A stretch of 64,000 nucleotides of DNA from an uncultured Eubacterium sp. (GTDB lineage: Bacteria > Bacillota > Clostridia > Peptostreptococcales > Anaerovoracaceae), in the NCBI GenBank assembly GCA_937900695.1, contig CALCFD010000014.1, positions 27,482 to 91,481 of the forward strand, given 5' to 3'. The stretch's first letter is position 1. The number at the start of each line of letters is the position of its first letter. Both the position numbers and the translations under genes were made by a program. Below, one piece after another: positions 8,352-15,858 of the stretch. A model generated the notes under the pieces. It was not told where the DNA came from, searched no databases, and saw only the letters and a list, made by a program, of their open reading frames with translations.

Positions 8352-9300
8352 CTTCCTTCTCTCCTCCATTAAGCAACTTCTCGGTCCTCTTTAAAAGTCC
8401 TACATAAATAACATTTTCTATAATACCTTTATTTTTTTTAATATCCATTAAGTCAACTGCTTTAGCAATTTCGGCTAGATATAAAACTAATAGTCTTTCG
8501 ACATCATCTTTTATTCTTCCCTTAAATGCCTCAACATCTTCCCCGTCAACATAGTTAAATCTATATATCAAAGGATTATACGCACCACTTTTTATATTGT
8601 CATCAATATCATCATACGCATCCATAAGATAAATCCATTTACCTATATGGTATCCTATTCTAGACATAATTTGAATATTGGTCTTTATACCATCTTTAGT
8701 TATAGGTTCATCTATATCATCTTCATAGGCAAGTTCGTCGTATACTGCATCCATAGCATGTGCCTTTGCAACAGCTCTTACACCTTCTTGGAATATATCT
8801 TCCATAATCTTTGCAAAAGCTTCTGATGCTTTATCAATGCTGCTACACTTTTCAGACTCTAGATTTTTAAGCTCATTTAAATGTTCTTCTAATCTATTAC
8901 AAAACTCGGGTCTTGCTGCAGCTAACTTTTCATACTTTCCATGCATAAGCTTTGATGCAATATCTGCTGTCTTTTTACCTTCATCTTCAGCATCATCTCT
9001 TAGTTTATGCCATGCTAATATAAGCATTATATCTCCTGCAAAATCAATAGCTTCATTATAGGCTATAGCTTTCTTTTTAAATGGATTTGCTATACAGCGC
9101 TCCCTATTTAAATATTCACTTTCTTCATATATAGAATCAAGGATAATCGCTAAAAAGGCAGCATCATAGCTTAACACCATTCTAGGCAATTGTCCATATC
9201 TTTTACCGATTGATTTACAAATACCACAATAGTATGCTTTGTACAGTTCTGCTTCTTTCACTTTCATTTCAGGCTTATAACTGACTACATATCCAAGCAT
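8344..9300 (-). CDS. DUF5685 family protein
   Basis: 318 residues. Recognised from the N-terminal pattern MLGYVVSYKPEMKVKEAE and CGICKSIGKRYGQLPRMVLSYD (residues 25-46), plus YHIGKWIYLMDAYDDIDDNIKSGAYNP further on. The mostly helical protein with paired Asp residues (DAYDDIDDD-like) recalls an isoprenoid-synthase-type all-alpha fold, which is inference; no enzymatic role is established. No signal peptide or membrane segment is evident. It is the first gene of a six-gene operon running to 5613 and overlaps the J-domain gene start (8 bp); this adjacency suggests a joint role with an Hsp70 system. Confidence 0.83.
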   Translation of the reverse strand: MLGYVVSYKPEMKVKEAELYKAYYCGICKSIGKRYGQLPRMVLSYDAAFLAIILDSIYEESEYLNRERCIANPFKKKAIAYNEAIDFAGDIMLILAWHKLRDDAEDEGKKTADIASKLMHGKYEKLAAARPEFCNRLEEHLNELKNLESEKCSSIDKASEAFAKIMEDIFQEGVRAVAKAHAMDAVYDELAYEDDIDEPITKDGIKTNIQIMSRIGYHIGKWIYLMDAYDDIDDNIKSGAYNPLIYRFNYVDGEDVEAFKGRIKDDVERLLVLYLAEIAKAVDLMDIKKNKGIIENVIYVGLLKRTEKLLNGGEKEDE

Positions 9301-9348
9301 AAATTCACCAGCCTTTCTCTCTTTTTTCTATACTTTATTATTCACTGC

Positions 9349-9363
9349 GTGATATTCTATCAC
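9349..9363. promoter_or_regulatory. 15-bp palindrome upstream of the DUF5685 operon
   Basis: GTGATATTCTATCAC: six-base arms around a three-base centre, 50 bp upstream of the DUF5685 ATG. On the minus strand a TAGAAT -10-like box overlaps it, with TGGATA 17 bp upstream. This could be an operator; the regulator is unknown. Confidence 0.4.
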
Positions 9364-9441
9364 ATCTACCCTTATTTATCCATAAAAGAATTAATTTATT
9401 ACACATTATTCACTAAAAAATTTAGCTTGCTTACTTTACTA

Positions 9442-9469
9442 TTGCATTTAAACAAAATAGGCGTATAAT
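9442..9469 (+). promoter_or_regulatory. Promoter of the thi operon
   Basis: TTGCAT (9442-9447) and TATAAT (9464-9469) are separated by 16 bp. Transcription would start about 9476, just ahead of the TPP riboswitch. Between 9364 and 9442 I see only A+T-rich spacer. Confidence 0.65.
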
Positions 9470-9488
9470 GTAATTATAAAATTTAACA

Positions 9489-9576
9489 GCAAGGGAGCTT
9501 GTATAACAGGCTGAGAGGAAGGTGTTACCTTCGACCTTATAACCTGATTTGGATAATGCCAACGTAGGAAGTCTGA
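9489..9576 (+). ncRNA. TPP (thi-box) riboswitch
   Basis: The conserved thi-box elements appear in order: AAGGGAGCTT, CAGGCTGAGAGGAAGG, CGACCTTATAACCTG, ATTTGGATAATGCCAACGT and AGGAAG. These match the canonical GGGG...CUGAGA...ACCC...ACCUGAUCUGGAUAAUGCCAGCG core. It precedes a terminator hairpin and thiSFGHE, so thiamine pyrophosphate binding is expected to stop transcription. Confidence 0.95.
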
Positions 9577-9599
9577 ATGTGCATAATATGATTGTATTA

Positions 9600-9629
9600 G
9601 GAAGTTGCTATGTTGGCAGCTTCCTTTTT
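9600..9629 (+). terminator. Riboswitch-controlled terminator
   Basis: GGAAGTTGC (9600-9608) pairs with GCAGCTTCC (9616-9624) with one wobble, followed by TTTTT. Its left arm lies just downstream of the aptamer, consistent with TPP-dependent attenuation. The open frame running through it from 9549 is not coding. Confidence 0.85.
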
Positions 9630-9653
9630 CATTATAATCATGGAGGAAATGTT

Positions 9654-9848
9654 ATGGTAAAAATTAACGGCGAAAATTTTGATGTTGCTGGTATGAGTGT
9701 CTCAGAATATCTAAAAACTACTAATTACCAACAACAGTATATTGCCATTGAATTAAATAGCAATATACTTCCAAAAAAAGACTACGACTCCACTATACTT
9801 AATAATAGAGACACCTTGGAAATTGTAAACTTTGTTGGAGGTGGCTGA
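9654..9848 (+). CDS. thiS: Sulfur carrier protein ThiS
   Basis: 64 residues of ubiquitin-like fold. ThiS is adenylated by ThiF at its C-terminal Gly-Gly and then carries sulfur as a thiocarboxylate for thiazole synthesis by ThiG. Seen: MVKINGENFDV, IAIELNSNILP, and the C-terminal NFVGGG. The ATG at 9654 is preceded by TGGAGG with seven bases spacing. A longer frame from 9549 would run through the riboswitch terminator and is rejected. The codons for the terminal Gly residues also form the ribosome site for thiF. Confidence 0.95.
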   Translation: MVKINGENFDVAGMSVSEYLKTTNYQQQYIAIELNSNILPKKDYDSTILNNRDTLEIVNFVGGG

Positions 9849-9849
9849 T

Positions 9850-10473
9850 ATGCTTAAGGAAGATATAGATAAAGAACTTATAAGGCGTCATGGTCTGGAT
9901 TTTCATAATAAGATTTCAAACTCTAAAGTTGCCATCTGCGGCTTAGGTGGACTTGGCTCTAATATTGCTACTTTACTCGCTAGAGCTGGTGTAGGAAATA
10001 TTCATCTAATAGATTTTGATAAGGTAGACCTTTCTAATATCCACAGACAATCATATTATATAAATCAAATAGGTAAATATAAAACTCAAGCTTTAAAAGA
10101 GACCTTAAAAAAAATAAACCCTTATTTAAAAATCACCTGTGACAATATTAGATTAAATGAAAATAATATAAAAGAACTATTACAAAGTGACGAAATTATT
10201 TGCGAAGCCTTTGATGATGCTATATTTAAAGCAATGCTCACTAACAAAGTACTTGAAATATTTCCTAATAAGTACTTAATTGCAGCTTCAGGTATGGCCG
10301 GTATAGGCGATGCAAATGAGATAAAAACAGAAAAAATTAACGAACATTTTTACTTATGTGGTGACCAAATAAGCGATATCAATAATGGTCTAGGGCTTAT
10401 CGCTCCTAGAGTTATGATATGTGCTGCTCATCAAGCTCAAAAAGTATTGCAAATAATTTTTAATAAACAATAG
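9850..10473 (+). CDS. thiF: ThiS adenylyltransferase ThiF, short family
   Basis: 207 residues. An E1-like enzyme that adenylates the C-terminus of ThiS. Seen: ATP-binding GLGGLGSNIATLLARAGVG, the DFDKVDLSNIHRQ motif with the conserved Arg/Gln, and EAFDDAIFKAML. It is shorter than E. coli ThiF (about 250) and lacks the two CxxC zinc pairs, as in the short ThiF type of Clostridia and Epsilonproteobacteria. The ATG at 9850 is selected because GGAGGTGG (9837-9844) lies five bases upstream, inside the end of thiS; the two genes are one base apart. Confidence 0.93.
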   Translation: MLKEDIDKELIRRHGLDFHNKISNSKVAICGLGGLGSNIATLLARAGVGNIHLIDFDKVDLSNIHRQSYYINQIGKYKTQALKETLKKINPYLKITCDNIRLNENNIKELLQSDEIICEAFDDAIFKAMLTNKVLEIFPNKYLIAASGMAGIGDANEIKTEKINEHFYLCGDQISDINNGLGLIAPRVMICAAHQAQKVLQIIFNKQ

Positions 10474-10488
10474 AAAGAAGGTAATCAA

Positions 10489-11262
10489 ATGGAAAATGAA
10501 GATAAATTAATAATTGGTGGTCATGAATTTGATTCAAGATTTATTTTAGGTTCTGGTAAATACTCTTTAAACTTAATCGAATCTGCAGTCAAGGATGCTG
10601 GTGCGCAAATCATTACTCTTGCTGTACGAAGAGCCAATACAAAAGAACAAGAAAACATTCTCGACTACATTCCTAAAGGAATTACTTTACTACCTAATAC
10701 TTCTGGTGCACGAAATGCAGACGAAGCAATTCGTATTGCTAGACTTGCTAGAGAACTTGGATGTGGTGATTTTATTAAAATTGAAATCATGAGAGATTCA
10801 AAATACTTATTGCCAGATAATTACGAAACTATAAAAGCCACTGAAGTTTTAGCTAATGAAGGATTTATAGTCATGCCATATATGTATCCTGACTTAAATG
10901 TTGCTAGAGATTTAGTAAATGCAGGAGCAGCCTCAATCATGCCTCTTGCATCACCTATAGGTTCAAACAAAGGTCTTGCTACAAAAGAATTTATACAAAT
11001 TCTAATTGATGAAATTGACCTTCCTATAATTGTTGATGCTGGTATTGGTAAACCATCGCAAGCTTGTGAAGCTATGGAAATGGGTGCAGCTGCTATCATG
11101 GCAAATACTGCTCTTGCAACAGCTGGTGATTTACCTTTAATGGCTTGTGCATTTAAACAAGCTATTGAAGCTGGAAGAAAAGCTTATTTATCAGGTTTAG
11201 GAAGAGTTCTCATGAGAGGTGCTAGTGCATCTGATCCATTAACAGGTTTTTTACGTGACTAA
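10489..11262 (+). CDS. thiG: Thiazole synthase
   Basis: 257 residues, normal length. ThiG condenses deoxyxylulose 5-phosphate, dehydroglycine and ThiS-thiocarboxylate into the thiazole phosphate. Seen: the start LIIGGHEFDSRFILGSGKY, the Lys-containing DFIKIEIMRD strand for the Schiff base, and phosphate-binding VDAGIGKPSQACEAMEMGAAAIMANTA. AAGAAGG lies upstream of the ATG. It is flanked by thiF (15 bp) and thiH (about 28 bp). Confidence 0.97.
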   Translation: MENEDKLIIGGHEFDSRFILGSGKYSLNLIESAVKDAGAQIITLAVRRANTKEQENILDYIPKGITLLPNTSGARNADEAIRIARLARELGCGDFIKIEIMRDSKYLLPDNYETIKATEVLANEGFIVMPYMYPDLNVARDLVNAGAASIMPLASPIGSNKGLATKEFIQILIDEIDLPIIVDAGIGKPSQACEAMEMGAAAIMANTALATAGDLPLMACAFKQAIEAGRKAYLSGLGRVLMRGASASDPLTGFLRD

Positions 11263-11290
11263 TACTAAAACATGAAAGGAAATGAAAACT

Positions 11291-12544
11291 ATGGAAAACA
11301 ATTTTTTAATTGATTCTGATCATCTAAGCAAATCTGCTTTAGCAAAAAAACACAAACTAGAACAAGACCCTTCATTTAGAAAAAATCATATGGAATATTT
11401 ACCAGATATGGAACAAATCGAATCTGATATCATGGAAAAAGTTATGAGTCAAGTTAATGATTATGATTACAATAAATATACTGCACAAGATGTAATTCAT
11501 GCTTTAGAACATAATACATGCTCAGTTGAAGACTTTAAGGCACTTTTATCTCCAGCTGCACAACCTTTTATCGAACAAATGGCACAAAAGGCTCGTTTAG
11601 AAACTAGAAAACATTTTGGTAATACAGTTTATCTATTTACTCCTTTATATATTGCAAACTACTGTGAAAACTACTGCGTTTACTGCGGTTTTAACTGTTA
11701 TAACAATATTGATCGCATGAAATTAACTATGGAGCAAATTGAACATGAAATGCAAGTTATTGCTGATTCTGGCATGGAAGAAATACTTATTTTAACCGGT
11801 GAAAGCCGCTCAATGAGTGATATAAACTACATTGGCGAAGCTTGCAAACTCGCTAGAAAATATTTTAAAATGGTAGGCCTTGAAATTTACCCAGTAAACA
11901 CAGACGAATATGCCTACCTCCATCAATGTGGAGCTGACTATGTAACTGTTTTCCAAGAAACCTATGATAGTGATAAATATGAAACACTTCATTTATTTGG
12001 ACATAAAAGAGTTTGGCCTTATAGATTTGAAGCTCAAGAACGCGCTCTTATGGGCGGTATGAGAGGAGTTGCTTTTTCTGCGCTGCTTGGTCTTTCTGAT
12101 TTTAGAAAAGATGCACTGGCAAGCGCTCTTCATGTATATTTTTTACAGAGGAAATATCCCCATGCAGAGATGTCTTTATCTTGTCCAAGGCTACGACCTA
12201 TAATCAACAATGATAAAATAAATCCACTTGATGTACATGAAAAACAACTATGCCAAATTATTTGTGCATATAGAATTTTCCTTCCATTTGTAGGAATCAC
12301 CGTTTCTTCAAGAGAAAGTGCTTCTTTTAGAGATGGTATTATAAAAATTGCAGCAACTAAAGTATCTGCTGGTGTCTCCACTGGTATAGGCGACCATGAA
12401 GATAAATATACTGGCAAAGAAACTGATTGTGATAAGGGTGATGAGCAATTTGAAATAAATGATAACAGAAGCTTTGAAAAAATGTATAAGGATATTGCAC
12501 AGGAAGGACTTCAGCCTGTGCTAAACGACTATTTATATGTTTAA
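11291..12544 (+). CDS. thiH: 2-iminoacetate synthase (radical SAM) ThiH
   Basis: 417 residues. Cleaves tyrosine with a 5'-deoxyadenosyl radical to give dehydroglycine for ThiG, the anaerobic route to thiazole. Seen: the radical SAM cluster motif CENYCVYCGF (C-x3-C-x2-C), the ILTGESRS strand, GLEIYPVNTDEY and the C-terminal BATS-like region (SLSCPRLRP, ITVSSRESASFRDGI). ATG 11291 has AAAGGA ten bases upstream; ATG 11282 leaves only one base and is less likely. The end overlaps thiE by 8 bp. The choice of ThiH over the oxygen-dependent ThiO fits an anaerobe. Confidence 0.95.
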   Translation: MENNFLIDSDHLSKSALAKKHKLEQDPSFRKNHMEYLPDMEQIESDIMEKVMSQVNDYDYNKYTAQDVIHALEHNTCSVEDFKALLSPAAQPFIEQMAQKARLETRKHFGNTVYLFTPLYIANYCENYCVYCGFNCYNNIDRMKLTMEQIEHEMQVIADSGMEEILILTGESRSMSDINYIGEACKLARKYFKMVGLEIYPVNTDEYAYLHQCGADYVTVFQETYDSDKYETLHLFGHKRVWPYRFEAQERALMGGMRGVAFSALLGLSDFRKDALASALHVYFLQRKYPHAEMSLSCPRLRPIINNDKINPLDVHEKQLCQIICAYRIFLPFVGITVSSRESASFRDGIIKIAATKVSAGVSTGIGDHEDKYTGKETDCDKGDEQFEINDNRSFEKMYKDIAQEGLQPVLNDYLYV

Positions 12545-13127
12545 TATTATTTGTATAACTAATACAAGTCTATGTAAAAATAATTTTTTCAATCGCATAA
12601 ATGAAATTGCATCAAATAAACCCTATTCTATAGTTCTTAGAGAAAAAGAACTATCAAAAGCACAATATTTAGAGCTTGCAAAAAAGGTAATTGCTATTTG
12701 TAATGAAAAAAAAGTAACTTGTACTTTACATAGTTATCCAGATATAGCTAAAAAGCTTAATTGTAAATCTTTGCATATGCCTTTTAATCTATTACTTCAA
12801 ATGAGCGAAGAAGAAAAATCAGGATTTACCACTTTAGGTGCTTCTTGCCATTCAGTATCTGAAGCGAAAAAAGCCTACGCTTTAGGTTGTAACTATATCA
12901 CTGCTGGCCATATTTTTAAAACAGATTGTAAAAAAGGAGTTTCTCCTAGAGGTCTAGATTTTTTAAAAGAAGTATGCTCTAGTGTTCCCATACCCGTTTT
13001 TGCAATAGGAGGTATTACCCCCGATAAAGTATCTCTTTTAAAGCAATCAGGTGCTAGTGGATGTTGTCTAATGAGCAGTCTTATGACTAGCGAAGATGTA
13101 ACACAATTAATATCACAATTTAAATAA
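12537..13127 (+). CDS. thiE: Thiamine phosphate synthase / TenI-like protein
   Basis: 196 residues with a TIM-barrel pattern. ThiE joins the thiazole and pyrimidine phosphates. Seen: ITNTSLCKNNFF, the IVLREKEL strand (usually QLREK), GASCHSVSEAKKAYALGCNYITAGHIFKTDCKKG, and the phosphate-binding VFAIGGITPDKVSLLKQSGASG. TenI regulators and aromatase-type TenI proteins share this fold, so thiE versus tenI is not settled; the operon position beside thiH fits either. The start overlaps thiH by 8 bp and the gene ends at a bidirectional terminator. No thiC, thiD or thiM is in the window. Confidence 0.86.
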   Translation: MFNIICITNTSLCKNNFFNRINEIASNKPYSIVLREKELSKAQYLELAKKVIAICNEKKVTCTLHSYPDIAKKLNCKSLHMPFNLLLQMSEEEKSGFTTLGASCHSVSEAKKAYALGCNYITAGHIFKTDCKKGVSPRGLDFLKEVCSSVPIPVFAIGGITPDKVSLLKQSGASGCCLMSSLMTSEDVTQLISQFK

Positions 13128-13129
13128 AA

Positions 13130-13157
13130 AAACTACCAGCTCAAAAGCTGGTAGTTT
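13130..13157. terminator. Bidirectional terminator between thiE and M18 peptidase
   Basis: AAACTACCAGCT pairs perfectly with AGCTGGTAGTTT across CAAA. A-rich sequence on the left gives a U tract for the minus-strand gene. Confidence 0.9.
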
Positions 13158-13159
13158 AT

Positions 13160-14425
13160 CTATTTATAAAACTTATTAATAACTTTGATTAAATATTCTG
13201 TATCCTTAATCCCTGCAGTTTCATAAGATGAATGCATAGCAAGTTGTGGTAATCCCACATCAATAGTATTAATCGATACCTTTGTATTGGCTATACTACC
13301 AAGTGTTGATCCTCCTGGCATATCTGCTCTATTTGTATAGATTTGATACGGTACATCTGCATCTTTACACATATCTTTAAACATAGCCGCAGAAACACCA
13401 TCAGTACAATACTTTTGATTTGCATTGTACTTTATTACAACACCTTGATTAATCATAGGACTATTAGCCCCATCACAAACTTCAGGGTGTGATGGATGAT
13501 AACCATGAGCATTATCTGCAGATATCATAAAGCTTTTAGCAAGATTCATCATTTGTTCTTCTCTATCAAGATTTAGGCATAATCCTATACGCTCTAATAC
13601 ATATGATAAAAACATCGAATTAGCTCCCTGCTTAGTAGAGCTTCCAACCTCTTCATTATCAAAAACACATAAAATAGAGCCATGTTCATTTTTAGCTCCC
13701 ATGATAAAACCCATAAGTGCTGCAAAAGTACACTGAAGATTGTCAATACGCCCCGAACAAATAAACTCATCCATTCCGCCGCATATTTTTCCCTTATCTC
13801 TGTTGTATAAAAACAAATCGTGACCTAAAATATCACTCTCATAAACCTTAGCCTGCTGAGCTATTTGAGTCATAAAAGTCCCTTCTGCTCCTGATGTAGC
13901 ATAAATAGGTAGCATATCCTTTTTAGGGTCAAATTTCTGACCGTCATTGGTTTTACGATTCATGTGAATGGCAAGATTTGGTATTATAAGAAAGTCCTTG
14001 TCAACATTCACTAACTTCGTTACGTATTTTTCATCTTCTTTTACTAAAACTCTACCTGCAACAGATAAACTTCGATCTAACCACGAATTATAAATTGCAC
14101 CTCCATAAGGTTCCACATTTATACGAATATATTTTCCATCATTGTTTTCAGGATTTTCCTTAACTTTAAAAGTTGGAAAATCGCTATGTGTAGCAACTAT
14201 CCTATAACCATTTATATCTTTATCTGGAATAGTAAACGCTATTAAAGAAGAATCATTTCTTACAACAAAATATTTACCACCTAACTTTATATACCAAGAT
14301 TCATCCTCTTTTAGCTGTGTATACTCATTTGCCAATAATATATCCTTTACATTTTCAATAGCATGAAAAACGCTATAACTACTATCTAAAAAAGATAATA
14401 ATCTTTCTGAAGTATGATAATCCAT
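13160..14425 (-). CDS. apeB: M18 family aminopeptidase (aspartyl aminopeptidase)
   Basis: 421 residues. A dinuclear zinc aminopeptidase that removes N-terminal residues, usually acidic ones, from peptides in the cytoplasm. Seen: VATHSDFPTFKVK with the HxD zinc ligands, DNEEVGSSTKQGA with catalytic Glu, SADNAHGYHPSHPEVC, and the C-terminal MHSSYETAGIKD with the last His ligand. The ATG at 14425 follows AAGGAGG; a further in-frame start at 14476 would read through the purA terminator arm region and has no ribosome site. Substrate preference is inferred from the family. Confidence 0.93.
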   Translation of the reverse strand: MDYHTSERLLSFLDSSYSVFHAIENVKDILLANEYTQLKEDESWYIKLGGKYFVVRNDSSLIAFTIPDKDINGYRIVATHSDFPTFKVKENPENNDGKYIRINVEPYGGAIYNSWLDRSLSVAGRVLVKEDEKYVTKLVNVDKDFLIIPNLAIHMNRKTNDGQKFDPKKDMLPIYATSGAEGTFMTQIAQQAKVYESDILGHDLFLYNRDKGKICGGMDEFICSGRIDNLQCTFAALMGFIMGAKNEHGSILCVFDNEEVGSSTKQGANSMFLSYVLERIGLCLNLDREEQMMNLAKSFMISADNAHGYHPSHPEVCDGANSPMINQGVVIKYNANQKYCTDGVSAAMFKDMCKDADVPYQIYTNRADMPGGSTLGSIANTKVSINTIDVGLPQLAMHSSYETAGIKDTEYLIKVINKFYK

Positions 14426-14476
14426 AATATATTTCCTCCTTGATAATATTTTTGCATCTAAACTATGTTCTGTCAA

Positions 14477-14508
14477 TAAAAAATACCTAGCATCAATTTA
14501 GCCAGGTA
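14477..14508 (-). terminator. Terminator after purA
   Basis: On the minus strand TACCTGGC pairs with GCTAGGTA (14484-14491 with 14501-14508, one wobble), followed by a run of seven T. It closes the purB-purA unit. Confidence 0.82.
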
Positions 14509-14521
14509 CTTTATTAACTAA

Positions 14522-15817
14522 TTATATAAGTGGTTCTCTTTTTAACAAAGCTTCTCTTTCTGGACCATTTGATACATAACCTATTGGAAAACCTATCATT
14601 TCTTCAATAGCATTTACATAATCCTTACATTCTTGGGGTAATTCATACCAACTTTTGATATTACTAATATCGCATTTCCACCCCTTAAAGTTTTTTAATA
14701 TAGGCTTAGCCTCATGAAGCTTAGTTGTATTTGGAAATTGATCAATATCGATTCGCATACCATCAATTTCATAACCAACACAAACAGGAATTTCATCTAA
14801 ATACCCTAATGCATCAACCACTGTCAAAGCTACTGTTGTGGTTCCTTGAAGTGTACAACCATACTTAGTTGCTACAGCATCAAACCATCCAACTCTTCGA
14901 GGTCTACCAGTTGTCGCACCAAATTCACCTCCATCAGCTCCTTTATTTCTAAGTCTGCTAGCTTCATCACCAAAAATCTCACTAACAAACTCTCCTGCAC
15001 CTACTGCTGATGAATACGCTTTAACAACTGTAATTACCTCTTTTATAGAATAAGGAGGAATACCTGCACCTACTGCACCATAACCTGCAAGAGTAGATGA
15101 TGATGTCACCATAGGATAGATGCCGTGATCTGTATCTTTCATAGCACCAAGTTGTCCTTCAAGTAAAATATTTTTACCTTCATTAATAGCTTTATTTAAA
15201 AATGCTTCTGTATTTCCTACATAAGGTCTTATCATTTCTCTATATTCGATTACTGTACCATATACATCATCTACAGAAAGAGGTTTCTTATGATATAAAT
15301 TTTCTATTAACACGTTTTTAATAGTACAAATGTTTTCTATTTTATTTCTAAGTTCCTCTTCATCCATAAATAAATTATTTACCTGAAATCCTATTTTAGC
15401 ATACTTATCTGAAAAACATGGTGCGATACCAGACTTAGTAGATCCAAAAGATTTACCAGCCAATCTTTCCTCTTCATATTCATCTAATAAAATATGATAT
15501 GGCATAACAACATGAGCTCTATCAGATACTAAAACATTTGGTTTAGATACTCCATGATCAGTTAATTCTTTGATTTCTTTTATAAGATTTGGAATATTTA
15601 ACGCTACTCCATTTCCTAATACACAAGTTGTGTGTTCATAAAAAGCGCCAGAAGGAAGCATATGCAATACAAACTTGCCATATTCATTTTTTATAGTATG
15701 ACCTGCGTTACTTCCACCTTGAAATCTAACTACAATATCATTTTCAATAGCAAGTGAATCTGTAATTTTCCCCTTGCCTTCATCTCCCCAATTAGCGCCT
15801 ACAATTGCTTTAATCAT
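14522..15817 (-). CDS. purA: Adenylosuccinate synthetase
   Basis: 431 residues. GTP-dependent condensation of IMP with aspartate, the first step from IMP to AMP. Seen: the P-loop-like GANWGDEGKGKITD at the N-terminus, FQGGSNAGHTI with the catalytic His, SDRAHVVMPYH, QLGAMKDTDHGIYPMVTSS, and GATTGRPRRVGWFD with the Arg residues of the active site. AGGGAGAA precedes the ATG. It lies 41 bp downstream of purB on the same strand, so the two AMP-branch enzymes are made from one transcript that ends at the terminator at 14477. Confidence 0.98.
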   Translation of the reverse strand: MIKAIVGANWGDEGKGKITDSLAIENDIVVRFQGGSNAGHTIKNEYGKFVLHMLPSGAFYEHTTCVLGNGVALNIPNLIKEIKELTDHGVSKPNVLVSDRAHVVMPYHILLDEYEEERLAGKSFGSTKSGIAPCFSDKYAKIGFQVNNLFMDEEELRNKIENICTIKNVLIENLYHKKPLSVDDVYGTVIEYREMIRPYVGNTEAFLNKAINEGKNILLEGQLGAMKDTDHGIYPMVTSSSTLAGYGAVGAGIPPYSIKEVITVVKAYSSAVGAGEFVSEIFGDEASRLRNKGADGGEFGATTGRPRRVGWFDAVATKYGCTLQGTTTVALTVVDALGYLDEIPVCVGYEIDGMRIDIDQFPNTTKLHEAKPILKNFKGWKCDISNIKSWYELPQECKDYVNAIEEMIGFPIGYVSNGPEREALLKREPLI

Positions 15818-15858
15818 TTTTGTTTCTCCCTAACGGATAATAATATAAAAGTAATAGT

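Noticed and set aside
9549..9653. In-frame extension of thiS back to an ATG within the riboswitch
   Set aside because: It would run through the aptamer and the terminator hairpin, has no ribosome site, and makes ThiS 35 residues longer than the family. The ATG at 9654 has a good AGG site.
14426..14476. Upstream start of the M18 peptidase at 14476
   Set aside because: No ribosome site there, and it adds 17 residues not expected in the family. The ATG at 14425 has AAGGAGG.
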